A stretch of DNA of 64,000 nucleotides, taken from NCBI GenBank assembly GCA_008711295.1, contig VUYV01000011.1, forward strand, positions 496,001-560,000, given 5' to 3'. Under the pieces are notes generated by a model, which saw nothing but the letters and a program-made list of their open reading frames with translations, had not been told where the DNA came from and did not search any database. This DNA is from Anarhynchus alexandrinus. Its lineage: Eukaryota; Chordata; Aves; Charadriiformes; Charadriidae. This document shows positions 1-12,174 of the stretch, one piece after another. Numbering within the stretch: position 1 is the first letter of the stretch; every line of letters starts with the position of its first letter. Position numbers and translations under genes: made by a program.

Positions 1-359
1 GGTTACACCACCGGCTTGAGAAGCGGGGGATCAGCTTCCAGCTCCTCCTCCCCTCGCTTTGGGCCCATGAGATGAGCCACAACCCCAGCCCGGACCCCAC
101 GTTTCTCACGCCGTATATTGCCGCTTTTCACAGTGAGATGCGGAACAAAACCAGATCTTGAAAACCCAGTAATTGCCACGAAACAGATGTACAACGCCCT
201 AAGCAAAACTATAGCCCTTTGTCTCTGCTTCTTTCGGGGCACCTCCGCGGCGATGGATGCTGGTGGCAAGGGGTGGCAGGAGCCGGCGGCCCGATCAACC
301 ACCAGGCAGCCCATTCAAGGGTCCGAACCGAGCCCCGGGGGTGCCTCAAAACCACTCAC
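1..359 (-). other. RBM20: RBM20 intron 2, 5' portion
   Basis: This is the intron that follows exon 2 of RBM20 on the minus strand. It begins with the donor GTGAGT read downward from position 359. The first 150 bases or so are GC-rich, continuing the composition of the exon. An open frame runs from the exon across the donor into the intron, but it is only read-through and is not coding. Exon 3, which should supply the second half of the zinc finger, is not in the window. Confidence 0.85.
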
Positions 360-362
360 CTT
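354..362 (-). other. RBM20: RBM20 exon 2 donor splice site
   Basis: On the minus strand the exon ends CTGAAG and the intron begins GTGAGTGG, a near-consensus U1 site. It ends the exon exactly after a lysine codon (phase 0). This is the position where mammalian RBM20 exon 2 ends, between FDLK and the DWELH block of exon 3. Confidence 0.9.
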
Positions 363-1554
363 CAGATCGAAGATCTTCTTGTCGCACAGGGCGCAGACGT
401 GGGGGAAGTGGAGGGGGGCCGCGCCGCGGAGGTCGCCCAGCTGGTGTGGCGGCAGGGAGCGGGCGGGCAGGTCGGGCGCGCCGCCGCTCCGCTCCTCCTT
501 CTGCCTCATGCGAGGGCTGCCGAAGCTCTGCTTGCTGTGGTTGAGGCGGCCGAAGGCGGGGGGGGCGGCCGCGCTGAACTTTGTGTCAGGTGTCGGCTCT
601 TCGGGGTTGTAGAGCTCGTTTCTTATTTCATACTGCTGCTGACTCGCTGACGGCCACAGGCTGTCGCCGGGCACAAGGTCAGGCTTGTTTTGGCTGGGGA
701 AATTAGGGATATTTTCCCAACTGTTGCTTGTACCGCTGCCATGCAGGACGGGGCCCGGATCTCCTTTCGGATGGGAGCCGGCATTCGGGTCGCTGGGGAA
801 GGCCCGCGCCGCCCCGTGCTGGGCCGCCACCGCCGCCCCGTAGGCCTCCTTGGGGAAGGCGGCCGCTGCCTCGTGCTGCAGCTGGCTGGGAGCCCCGAAA
901 TGACCCTCAAAGCACGGCCCCGCCGCCGAGGAGGCAGCGTGGACCCCGCTGGCGAGGAAGCCATGTTGGCTGGACTGGTCCCCCTCTGAGGCATATGCCT
1001 GAGGGGCGGCGTTGGCAGTGTTTTGCTTGTTGTATTCGTAAAACCCCCCTGCGGCAGTGGCGGTGGCGGAGGTGGAGGCACCCGCCTTGTTGAGACCCAC
1101 CACCATGGGTTGTTGGCCAGAGGTGGGAGCCATGACACCTCCGAAGGGACTCATGACGATGGCGTTGGGGGTCTGGGCCTGGACAGGCCCCAGGCTGCCC
1201 CCCGGCGTGGCTAAGGCCGGGCTCTGGGCGGGAAAGGCAATGCCGCCAGAGGGGAACCTCGTGCCGGCGATGCCGGGCCCCTGCGGCGGCCCTGTGGCGT
1301 GGCCCTGCGGGGCGTTCATCACGGTGGGGTGCCTGAGCTGGTTGAAGAGCGGCTGGGACATGGCCACTTTGGAGAGCACCTGGTTGAGGACGGTGGCGGC
1401 GGCCGGGTTGTTGGTGACGGCGGTCTGAGCCAACTTCAGCCTGTGGAGCGTGAGCTGCGCCTGGAGCTGCGCCAGCTGCAGGCTGGCCGGCGAGGGGAGC
1501 AGGGGGCTCGGGGCGCCGACGGAGAACGGACTCTTCTCCAGGAGCTTGGCAGCG
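360..1554 (-). CDS. RBM20: RBM20 exon 2 (RNA-binding motif protein 20, partial)
   Basis: RBM20 is a nuclear splicing regulator of striated muscle. It represses exon use in titin and controls transcripts such as CAMK2D and RYR2. This single exon encodes 398 codons after one split base, the third base of a codon. The translation opens with AAKLLEKSPFSV, then a leucine/glutamine-rich helix-like stretch (codons 18-43, LLPSPASLQLAQLQAQ), then a conserved block containing NQVLSKVAMSQPLFNQLRHP. A long disordered Ala/Gly/Pro/Ser-rich segment follows, with FYEYNKQ and YNPEEPTPD blocks typical of the family. The end is HVCALCDKKIFDLK, the CxxC half (codons 387 and 390) of the first zinc finger, whose histidine half lies in exon 3. 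The frame is open across the whole exon. A methionine-initiated reading from 1433 is wrong because that codon is TTG (Leu) inside the exon. The Ala-rich runs around codons 165-255 appear expanded compared with the mammalian protein as I remember it. The RRM and RS regions are encoded by later exons outside the window. Confidence 0.95.
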
Positions 1555-1580
1555 CTGCAAAGGATCAGGATGTGGGTTAG
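1555..1580 (-). other. RBM20: RBM20 exon 2 acceptor splice site
   Basis: Reading the minus strand, a moderately pyrimidine-rich stretch, CATCCTGATCCTTTGCAG, ends at 1555. The exon starts with C at 1554. That C is the third base of a split codon (phase 2), which fits an asparagine codon before AAKLL as in other vertebrate RBM20 proteins. Confidence 0.85.
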
Positions 1581-4380
1581 CCGAATTCACCTGATGTCTA
1601 CCTGCGACTAAAGCCTAGCATGGGCCACTTCTGGAGATACAGCTTATCTAAACCCAGGGAAAGCAAGGTGGTGATTGACAATGCAGCCATAACCCATCAT
1701 CTTCCCTTCCACATCTGCTGCCGCATCCCCTTCAATCGGGAAGCTACTAGGGAGACAACTATGCCGAAGGTCTCTCTTTAAAACCCCCATTGTATCCCTC
1801 ACGAACCCTCTGGACCAGGTCTTCAGCTCATTTTAAGTACCCACAGGACTCATGCCTCTAATGCAGACCAGGAACAGAGGCAACACAAGCCCTCCCACGC
1901 CATCCCCAAATCTACATTTTTTTCTCTTCTCTGCACTTTGTGCAACCTCCGGCGTCCCTGCTGAAACATCACTGCTCCTGACCGTTACTCCCTTTTCCAC
2001 AGAGGAGGGGGATGTGGAGAAAAGGACATCAAATGGGACTGTAAAGCCAGCCCTGTAGGTACTTCACACCCAGCACATCTGGCTGCATAAAGCAAGATGA
2101 AATACACCACATGTATTTATTTTAATTGTTTACAGTTCTTATTTAATTAATCTGCATGGCATCCTGTGCTGTAGCAAAGTATATCGTTTCCCTGTTGTGC
2201 AGACGCAAATACAGAAGCGAATGATTTGCCAGAAGCTGGAGCAACTATGAACAAACTGTCCTGAAGAGTTTTCCCAGTTCAGCTGGAACATAAGGCAAAA
2301 TTTCTGCAGTGCCAGCTGGTGAAAATCGAGGTCTTTATACTTTCTAGAAATTAGAGGTACATTGAGTGTTTTCCTTCAAGTCTCACACATGGGATGAATA
2401 AATGATGATTAAATTGCCTGCTTGAATTCCAGAGCTGGGAAAATCAGAGATATTTTCAGGCATTTGGTGGTGGTTCCTGGCTTTGGGAAGCACCTTTGGC
2501 ACATGTCACCAGTTCACAGCACCACCACCAACCCTTCCTCCCCTCACCCCGTCAAACCCTGCAAACATAAAACAGGAAAAAATAAATCAAAATGGGTAAG
2601 GTCTAGAAAAGTCAAAAGCAAGAGAAATGTTCTAATGGGAAGCATTAGGCAGCGCTAGCTTCCAGGCAGCTGCTCCCACCCTGCTTTTACTGCCTGCCCT
2701 GCACCCTTCCAGGATGCCTCCTGCATCATCTGTGGCAGAGCCAGCCTGATGTGCATGTACGTACACCGTCCCGTGGCCACGCTCCCTCCGTATGTCACGC
2801 TTCCTACGCTTGGCAGCAGCCATTTTCATGCCCCCACCAGAAAAATGTTAGCCATCACTTTTCCACCACCAGGAGCCTCTGCTCATAGACGGCACAACTA
2901 CTCAGCACATTACAAATGGCTGTTCATTCTGAAAATGAGAGCAGAGAGCACTCGAGTAACAGGGATGTGGTCCAAAGCTCAATTAATTTATATTGTAAAA
3001 ATGTATTGAGTTTCAATTTAGGCCTTTTAAAGCAGCAGGAGCTATGCATCAACCACCACACAACCCTCACTGTTAATAATTGGCCAATTTGCTAAACTGC
3101 ATGGATGAAGTTGTAGTTAATGATAAATGTCTTGTCAGCATGCTACATTTGAAAACCACAAATTAGCAAAACATCTGCTTAAATCCAAAGTATGACTAAG
3201 AGAAAATGAATGGGTTTCATATTTAACGTTTAACTTCCACCAGCAACTGCAAGGCACATCTGTCTCCCAAAATACAAAACGCCGTTTGGATAAGTGCATC
3301 ATTATGTAATGACGAGACTCCCTGCCAGCACAAGCTGACACCAGCGCTACAGAGCTGAGGTGCCTTTTGTTTTCCTGAGTGGTTTCCATCGCTTACTCTC
3401 TGACTTGCACTTATAGCGCAGTTTGCTGTAAATTCGATTATGGATGAGAGTCAGGGCGCGAGTACAGTCAAAACAACACACAGGCTCTCAGAAATCTCAG
3501 CCCATGAGATGCTGAGGACCCACAAAAGCTACCGAGGAGCCCTCTGGGGTGCGAGGGGCTCAGCAAGCAGAGGAACCCACACTGGCACGCACGCTGTCGT
3601 CACCGTGGGGGAACGTGGCTTGATCCTGTGCCCAGGCTATACTGTGCCACCAGCATCTGGAGCGTCCTGGCTCGTGATGTGCTGCGTGGGACCTGCCACA
3701 GTCCTGACAATTGTTTCATTTTACAGCTGGTTATAGCTTTTGTATGCTAAGTAAGCTGTAAAACTCTTTTTAAAAGTTTTATAGAGCATGCAAATAAGAA
3801 TTGCCTGGTGGTCTTAAAATAAAAAGAAAAGCCAGAAGCCAGCATATGATGTTTTCAGGCTCAGGAGTTGCAGATGACTCCTGTTCCCAGCAATCTAATT
3901 CCACCAGGCTGCAAGCCTACGCAGCAGCGCGCACATCCCAACAGCTGCAGAAGCTTCCCAACTCTAGTGGCTACCTGCTGGATGTGGGCATGGGCTCCCT
4001 CTCTCCAGTGAAACCATCTCACTTGACACTGCCACAAGCTCTGAAGCTCCCTCAACCTCCTCATATTTTGACCAGCTTTGGAGCCCTGTCTCTAAGAAAC
4101 CCCCCGCACCTAAGTGCCCTGCCAGAGCACCCCCCGACTGCCCGGGGCGCTTGCTGCTCCCCAGCTCTGCAGTCATCTCTGGGCTCTGCAGCTGGGCATG
4201 GGGAAGGGGAAGGGTAGGAGTGCCCTGCACAGTTGCATGGTGGGCTGCCTCTGGCCAGCTCAGGCCAACAGCTTTCGGGCCCTGCTGCAGAGCAGGGCAG
4301 CACTCTACTCCCTGTGCCTGCCAGCTTCAGCCCCAGACTGCAAGCCCGCAGTGGGGGAAACTGGGGACCTGCAGGGACCC
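1581..4380. other. Intronic stretch, no gene seen
   Basis: AT-rich to neutral sequence next to exon 2. Open frames here are short, have no recognisable product and lack flanking splice sites on a matching strand. I recognise no repeat family. The segment 3860-4480 is somewhat GC-rich, with overlapping open frames on both strands that look like composition effects. Confidence 0.5.
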
Positions 4381-4406
4381 GCCTTACCTGCAGAAAAACA
4401 AATGCC
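4381..4406 (-). other. RBM20: Candidate recursive splice site in RBM20 intron 1
   Basis: On the minus strand the sequence reads TTTGTTTTTCTGCAG followed immediately by GTAAGGCGG. A full pyrimidine tract and CAG acceptor (ending at 4388) abut a donor (GT at 4387-4386). This juxtaposition is the form of ratchet points used for stepwise removal of long vertebrate first introns, and it lies on the RBM20 strand about 2.8 kb before exon 2. It could instead be a chance match, or the acceptor of an unannotated cassette exon. Confidence 0.35.
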
Positions 4407-7400
4407 GTAAGGAGAAGCTGCAGCCTCCCAGCCACAGGCAGAGGGACAGAATTCGTGAGGAGGGTTGCTCCCATGCACCGGTAGGTCTGGGAATGGCCAC
4501 AGCTTCGAAATCCAGCTGTCTGTTATGAATTTCCAGATTTCAGGGTGTTTCAGGTTGCATGCTTTATCCTCCCACAGCAGAAACAGAATATTTTATCATC
4601 TAATCAAGGCAAAGAAGGAAGGGCATGTTCATGGGTCAGTGGGAAAAGCAGATACACAGATGGGAAGTTGGGAGAAGAGCTGTGTATAAAGCATCTTTTA
4701 GAGTGACACCCAAATTTGAGGATTTGTGTTCTGTCATGAAACACAGGACATAAGAGACACACAGGACTGGCGTGCACAGCTTTGAAAATTTCTTTCCCTC
4801 TTTCTGTTCTACAATCATAATATTTATGTACTTGACAACATAATTTTGCAAATAATCCTGCTACAGATTTACTAAACTATTGGAAACTGCAAACATGAAC
4901 TGAAGATATCACTCAGCTACGGCATTTTGTGGGGGCCGTTCACCACTCCTACACGCACACCTCCTACCCCGGCTTGTCCTCAGGTTACCAAAGCGCAGCC
5001 CCCGCCTGCTCGTGGGGGGTCTCTGCTGCAAGATGATTCAAAGCAGCTGAATGAAGCTTTCATTCTCCATTGAGCGCCCAGGGAATTAGCCTGCGTCAGC
5101 CAAAGTTAGCTCTATCCCGCGCAAAACATTCCCGATTATAAGGTCAGCGATGTAAAAAGTAAACAGAAGTTGTCCTCTTCATTTATTTATTTAACATTAG
5201 CTGTACAGCTGGGCTACACCAGCAGCCTCTTTGTACAACTAGGAAACAGAATGGTCTTTCTTTACTAAAATATATCAGGGAGGAGCACTGCCATACAGCT
5301 TCCATGAAGAAATCCATGAACCAGGCAAGTTTTTGCACAGCTCTGGGGGGACAGGAGTTGAAGATGTGCATCAACTATCGCAACACTCACAATGAGATTG
5401 CAAACACTGACAAGGCCATATTGCTATAAATCAATTCAGCCCATCTGCTACCCCTGTAATCCTTATTATGCTTTCAACATCCAAGAACAGCGAGCAACAC
5501 ACAGTGTCGAAGGTAAAGTATCTAGATGGCTGGATTATTTGAGTAATCCTGTCTACAAGAGTGATGAAAAGGCTGAACAGAAAACGTGTCTATTAGAACA
5601 GACTGACAACCTGGAGCTCGATTTTCAAATGACAAAATTAAGGATTTTAAACTGCTGCCCAGCACCTCTCAAAATTAAGAAATAAATATAAAAAAAAAGA
5701 ACTAATATAGTTATGATCTTAGCTACAGCTACTTATTTTGGAAGTATTTATACTCAGAAATATTTGAAATGCTGCATAGGGTGTGAATTTGAATACTTAA
5801 AAAAAAGTAACTCATAGCAGTGCAGAATTTGTTTTCTTGCATTTTCAATCAATCTTGCACATCTTTAAGATTTTTGCATTCCCTCCCCTATGACACAGTT
5901 GCCTTTACATGTAATTACATCTACCTGTCAAAACCTTTGAAAGATAAATTTTTAATATTTTTTGTTTCAAAATGTGCACTTTTTTCCAAGCTGTCTGTAT
6001 TACTGTCTTGATTTCAGAATTAAAATGGCCAAGGACATTAAGATACCCAAGTATCCTAAATGTACGACTACTCTGCATTAGCACAGTATTAGATTTGAGA
6101 CCATATTTACAACAGCATGCTGTCTTTTCATCCGTTAAAGCTGTTTCTGAATCAATTTTTTCTAACATTTAACAAACTTTAAAATTTTAATTCAGGACTC
6201 TTGAATACATCAAAGAGAACCACTTCCTAATTATCCAAGCACAAAATCAATTATATTCTGTTATGCAGAAGTGTAAACATCCCTTCCCTGTAATGTGTCA
6301 TTTATTCAAAACACATGGGACTGCCTTCTCTAAACTCATCCAAAACAACTGATGCTGTGCTAAAAGAGCAAATAAAAAACCCCTTAAAAATAAACAAATC
6401 AATTGTTATATAGATGAAGTTGATAAGATATTCGGGGTAAACCTAGTCTTCAAAGTAAATCCACCATTTAGACAGTCCTTCAGTGAGATTACATGTTTGT
6501 ATGTGAGGACAGAATTTGGCCTCTTGAATTTAAGGGAACAGCAAAGCCGTATTTCAAACCCTGGTAGAAGTAAAGACACAGTTCAACAATCTCAACAACA
6601 TGTATTAATTATTATAATAATTATTATAATGATATTTTATGTTATGCTGTTTTGCCAATCCCATAATAATACAGGGGTTATGTTCATTTTTCACTGTTGA
6701 ATAAACTCAGCACTTATGTCAGTAAAGACTGGAGCATTGGTTAAAAAATGGACACAGGACCTTTTTCCTATACTCTAGACTGCATCTGGCCAATACTAAA
6801 TGACTGTTTTCTTTCTCTTCAGCTCCATAAGAAGTATTTTCTTTGGGTTTTAGTGAAATTACTTGTTTGGACAGAAAAGCTTGGAGAGTCTGCTGAAAGG
6901 AGAAACCCCCTCCACCTTACAATTTAAGCTCTGAAATCATCTGCCGCTAAACTTTTTTTTTTGCCTAATTCTGGTTAGAATTGATAAAAGAAAAGAGATC
7001 AGGTTTCACAGTAAGTTCAGCTAATGATGGGGAGCACTAAAAACCTTAAGCTACTTTAATACATTTATAAGCTGCAAGTAAAACCCTTCTTATGCCAAAC
7101 AACGATTTCTAAAGCCCTCCATTATACTATTGAGGGAGTAAAATAAAACATCAGCCAATGTATATATGTGCTTTGCCAAGAGAGTTTTGCGTATGTTTGG
7201 CAATGGTAAACTCTATTATCTGGACAATCATCCAACCTAACAGTTAGCTGGAAGATGAAATGTAAAATGTTATCACAGAGCCACTAAACTCGAGGTTTAC
7301 AAAGATGACAGGAGTTGAGTGCCTGCCTCCTGCTGAGAGTCAGAGAAGTGCAGAGAAGTCAGGCAATTTCCACTGGGAAAGGGACAAGATAAAGGGGCAA

Positions 7401-7436
7401 ACACAGTAGCTGTATCTTGGATAACGGCTGTGACCA
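4407..7436. other. Intronic stretch, no gene seen
   Basis: AT-rich sequence with no coding signal I trust. It contains the (TAA/TTA) tract at 6604-6640, listed separately, and several short oligo-A runs. I recognise no mobile element here. Confidence 0.5.
6604..6640. repeat. AT-only imperfect (TAA)n tract, partly palindromic
   Basis: About 37 bases composed almost only of A and T, with ATTATTATAATAATTATTAT-type symmetry. It is able to pair with itself. It looks like an ordinary low-complexity tract. Confidence 0.7.
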
Positions 7437-8140
7437 CAGAAATAAAATTGGAAGCGATCTTAGGAGGATGGTTAGACCAGCTCCTGAGGTGGGATCAAGC
7501 TGAACTCAACCACTCTTGACACATTTATTTAATCTGCTCTTAGGAACCTTTGGTGGAGATTTCACAACCTCCAGGGACAATTAATTGCTCAACTCCCCTT
7601 AGTTTTATCAAGCTACTCTTAAGCCTGTGGGGCTTCTCTTACCTTCCTGCAGCTGCCATCAAATCTTCTTTACAACCATCCCAGCTCCTTTCTCTGCACA
7701 TTTTGTGTGTTGCATTTGTTCGTAATGCCCAGTACAATTCCTTTTCTTCATAACAGCAGAGCCCTGCGGTCCCCTGTTACACCCAGCCCCTTTCCTGAAG
7801 AGCTATTGCCCAGAGATGTTGGCTGGGAGGGATCTCTGGGGCTCAGCTGGTCTGACTTCCCACGCAGGAAAGGCTAGCGCAGTCCTTTCTCCTTTTGACT
7901 GGCCAATGGATTTATCGTACCACCAATTCATATTGTCCTCATCAATATTGCATCCAGGTTACGTCAGGTCCAGTTTGTCAGGATTACTCTGGATTCCCGT
8001 GCTGCCTCCAGAGCACTTGTAAATCCTGTCCTCTTGGCACTAGCTGCAGATTTAATGGATGCTTTGCTCACCCAAGTCATCAATGAAAGCGTCAAATAGA
8101 CTAAAGACTGTTCCCAAGAAGGGAATTGCGATGCACCGTT
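7437..8140 (-). mobile_element. Decayed CR1-clade LINE, 3' half (minus strand)
   Basis: Two stretches match CR1 reverse transcriptase and 3' sequence from memory of the family. Read on the minus strand, 8135 down to 7920 gives G-x-x-Q-x-x-x-LG-x-x, then LFDAFIDDLGE, the decayed form of the RT block usually read as VPQGSVLGPLLFNIFIDDL. It continues into sequence like the CR1 stretch ACAAGTGCTCTGGAGG...CTGACAAACTGGA. From 7582 down to 7437 comes the C-terminal and tail part, CCTGGAGGTTGTGAAATCTCC...AAGAGCAGATTAAATAAATG...CTTGATCCCACCTCAGGAGCTGG. The middle (about 7583-7919) is unrecognised. The element is shorter than an intact copy between these blocks, so it probably has internal deletions. 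It has many stops and is not functional. It lies in the same orientation as RBM20. Confidence 0.7.
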
Positions 8141-11100
8141 TCATTTTCTCTCCACACACCAGTAATTCAAGGACATCTTATCGTAGCTCTGCTTTGCGTG
8201 CTGAAGAGACCGCGCTCTTTGCTCCCAGACAGTCATTTGTGCTAAAAAAAAAAAACCCTGTCCCATTTGCAGTTGCAAGAATAAAAGGATGGATCATCTC
8301 CGGTGATCATTAACATCATCATGGTGATCTTAGTAACGACTCTTGCTCTACAGTTCTGGAAGAGTTGGTTTGGGTTGGTGTTTAAAAGCAACTATCTGTT
8401 CTTATTTCTTTACAGCCATATTTGTTAGTTGATTCAGCTGCTTTCAAATGTTGAATCCAGTCCCATGGGCAACAATCTGCACTTACAGTGCAAGAACAAC
8501 AAAACCAGGTACCACTGAAGTCTGCACTGGCCATCACACTTCCACCCCCTGTTAGTCAGTACACATTTTACCCTGGAAGTATGTTTCTTATATTGTGTGG
8601 AACTCCAGATTGTATACTGGCCTTATTTCTGCTTTCCCTCATGCAATGCATCTCTCCATATTTAATTAGTCAAAGTTCAACTCCTTTCAAGTAAGAGACG
8701 TAGTCTAGCAAAGGTACCACCTAAAACCAAGGTTATAGGTAATGATTTTCAGAAGTTGGAAAAGTTATTGTTTTTTTCCATGACATTTACATGTTGTTTG
8801 GTTTTGATGATGTGCCACAGTATGTCAAGGATGTCTCTGAGGATCAGTGTGCACACAGAACACGGGTCTACATTTTAAATTTCAATAGGCAGCATACAGA
8901 TTCCTTTTGCTCTACTGCAAGTGCTTCTCAAGGAAACGTAATTATTTACTGAAGTTAAAGAAATGTATTTTTAAAGCTGTATTTTAAATGTATGCTAAAA
9001 ACTGTCAGAAATAGCTATAGCACCAGATCAGTGTCCTCCATAACATGTTGCAAAATCAAAAGTAGTAGAGGAATTGTGTCACAGTTTTACGGAGTTGTCG
9101 GGGCATGCCGCGACGGTCTGGCAGCGCCACGCTGCCCACGCCTGCCTCCCCAGCACCCTTCCTGCACAGCTCTTACCACCTCGGCTTCAAATACCCTTTA
9201 CGGCGCGAAGTCCCCAGGCCAGATTATCCCTGCCAACCAGCATCCCAGCAGGGCTCCTGTTAGAAGGGGTGTTGGGGGTTAGTCCCCAATAACCTCACTG
9301 CCCCGACAGCTGCGGACCCTGTGCAGACGACGGTGCCACCATGCCCCGAGCCCCCTCCTGCTCCTGCCTCAGGCGGCGAAGGGCACAGCCCCGGGGGCTT
9401 GCCTGGAGGCTGAGAGGCACAGCAAGCCTTTTGGGAAGGGAAAAGCAGTGGAAAAGGTGGGGTGGATGGTAATGTAAATCCATAGGGTGAGCAAAGAGGC
9501 TGGGACATGGATTAGCGTGGGCAGAGCTAGGTAACCCCGGCGGGAACGGGGCGAGCGGCTCCCGCAAACGCACCCCTCTTTCGGGAACCGTGTCTGCTGC
9601 CACTCTGCCGCACGGCTCAGTGCTCCCCAGCCTTCCCATGAAAGTAAAAGAAATCTGGGGAGAAATAATCTGGAAAGCTTATTATAACTTAAGGAAAAAA
9701 AGAAAATGCAGCCTTAAAAAAAAAAACAAAACAAGTCAGAAACCCTTCAAAGGCTTTTTACACAAGCGCATAGACAAATGCCCAACTGAAAAATAATCCT
9801 TGGCATATAGTACTTACTAGAAAAGATATTACAGTGATATCTCACCACACCTTCTGCTAATGTGTTTTCCGCATGGTATTGTTAACCACTGCAAAAATAA
9901 TAAGTTTGAGTGTATCGATATCTCGCGCTGCCTGGAGGCACAGCTGTTTTCATTTGTGTGTTGAAAGTAGGAAGCGTAATGTGGTAGGCAGATAATTCCT
10001 CATTTGAATAAACCATTGCTATTTCACAGTAACATAAGACAATATAAAAGCCCTTTTACAAAGGTAATATCTTCAGTTTGTAGACAGGAAAATGACAGAT
10101 AACTGTGGAAAGGGTAAAGTACTAAAAAGGATTTTTATTTCTAAGTAGCTTCATTTGTGCTCGAAGAAAGGATTGCCATTTGTGGAAAAAAAACCCAAAA
10201 ATATTAAACTCAAATTTTTTATCCATTCATTTTTAAATATTAGTCCCGATGAGATATTTGAAAAGTTTAATGAAAAAACATATTAGTAAATTCAGTCTCT
10301 AGGAGAACCCTAGTCAGCATTCATAATGGTAACGGCACAGGCTACAGAAATCGCGCGCAAACCTGAGCTCCTCTGTTTGTACCCTTAGGTCAGCCAAAAC
10401 GCGACAGCTTGGGACTAAAAGTCACCCAGGAGCATCACAATCATTTCATAATTAATGTAGTATCACCACCTCCTCTAAAAGCTGTTGAAATGCTATGTGT
10501 TACCAACCACCGTAGCACAAGGGTGCACGAGGAGAAACGCTGGAACGGCTCCTATCTAAAGCGGCCAATATGATTTGCTTTCTCTTTACCGCTAATATTT
10601 AAAAGTAGGCAATTTAAAGTAATAAATTTAATTTAAAAAAAAAAAAGGAAAGCTTAACTTATTTTTTAATCATATTTCTGATTAGAAAACCAGAACCTCT
10701 GTGGATTTCCTGAGATATATATTACATAACTATGTATTTAGGCCCATTTTTCACTTTTCCTTTTATGTATATTTTAAAAGCACATAAATGTTATAAATTC
10801 CTATTGTTTACATACCCACATGCACTACTGGTATACATAAATTATACATGAATCTTGCGAAGCCCAGATCTAATTCAGCTGTTACTGAAGCGTGCTGCAA
10901 AGCCTTTCCTGATTTCACTGTAGCAAGAGCAATGATCCTGTATCCTTTTTCAGTTATATTTAATTTAAACATAAAACATCAAAGAAGATTGCTCTCTTTT
11001 CATGATTTCTTTGAAATCAGCCTTTAATACTAGGCCACAATATTCATACTGTTACATGGAAGTAATACGCAGTATATTTTGGCCTAGAAGCTTTCATCAT

Positions 11101-12122
11101 CTATTTTGCAACGATTGTTGCTCACTTTTTTCTTTAATGCATCCCAATTTCTATGCTAAAGAAATTTTAATGTGATTCTTGAAAGATATATAGGAGGTTT
11201 TATTTATTTTTCTTATATTAAAGAGCAACAGTTGGTATGAATCAGACCTGAGCGTGTTCCTTCTGGCAGAAAACAGTCTGTGCCAGAACTGCTGGAACTC
11301 TTTGCCTTTGAGAAGTTTAATTTATTGTCTTGAATAATAAACTGCCATTCAGTCAACCTTGTGAAACAAAACATAAAACAGGCCGGTGCTTAAATCTTGA
11401 ACAGGGACCAAAAGAGTTTTCCACAAAGGAAACAAAATTGGGAGAAGCATTTTATATTTAATAACGTCCATTATTTTATTCTCCCTTTTTGTCTGCCTTC
11501 AGTATTAATTAGGAGTAACTGACAGTTAATATGCTCCGAGCTCTGCACGGTAAAATTGATTAGTATACTAAGACAGAAAATAAGATGCAGTTTTTGATGA
11601 AAAATATCAGGTTTCCGAGCACTGCATGTGGCAGCTGTGAGGAAGGAAAAAGTGTGAATATATTAACCCATCCGCGACACTCAACTGGGCATTTGCCCAG
11701 TCCTGCTGACAAAACTGCCAGTGCAGACGGCGGCCACCGCTTTTTGGTTAAGCAGTGCATTATTTCCCCTTCATTTTTGCTTGCTGGTTTTGTCCATTTT
11801 TACTACAATGCACATGGTCTGCTCAGTAGCTGTAGTCCCTATGACTAAGTAGCTTATACGACTACGGAAAAATAGGTTGTAATTCATTACACCGGCCTGC
11901 GTAGTGGTGTTACACCCTGTGTTACTGGCGTATCTTTTAATCTCAAAACACTCTGGGACTCCGATTCAGTTTTCTGTGTGAAAAGATGACTAGGAAAGTT
12001 ACGACCGCTGTTGGGTTTTTTTCAAAAAATATAAATTATTTTCCTTAGAATTACCTTATTTATTTCCCAGACTTTACTTCTGAAAATAAAAAGATGTCTT
12101 GAAGTATAAAGTATCAGTTATT
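8141..12122. other. Intronic stretch with one CpG-rich patch
   Basis: Mostly AT-rich sequence with no coding evidence. The one compositionally distinct part is 9083-9600, listed separately. From 9600 to 12122 I see only A-rich runs (for example 10631-10643) and short chance frames. Confidence 0.5.
9083..9600. promoter_or_regulatory. CpG-rich, GC-rich patch in AT-rich intron
   Basis: This segment is much richer in G, C and CpG than its surroundings, with clusters such as CATGCCGCGACGG near 9104 and CCCCGGCGGGAACGGGGCG near 9535. Overlapping open frames occur on both strands, as expected from low stop density in GC-rich sequence. It may be an intronic CpG island or enhancer. I cannot assign a promoter or an exon. 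Confidence 0.3.
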
Positions 12123-12174
12123 AAAAAACAAACAAACAAACAAACAAAAGAACTCAAACCAAACCAAACCAAAA
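12123..12174. repeat. (CAAA)n followed by (CCAAA)n simple repeat
   Basis: About five CAAA units are followed, after a short interruption, by three to four AAACC units. It is an A-rich compound microsatellite and a likely length polymorphism. Confidence 0.85.

Noticed and set aside
315..1433. A separate 372-residue protein starting at 1433
   Set aside because: The apparent start codon is TTG, a leucine inside RBM20 exon 2. The frame continues upstream to the acceptor at 1554, and the last codons past 360 run through the donor into intron 2.
118..1580. Plus-strand and other-frame open frames over exon 2
   Set aside because: They are antisense or shifted shadows of the GC-rich RBM20 exon, with no independent coding evidence.
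8809..8825. 17-bp sequence GATGTGCCACAGTATGT shared with 59391-59407
   Set aside because: A 17-base match is not far from chance expectation for pairs within 64 kb, and the flanks do not match.
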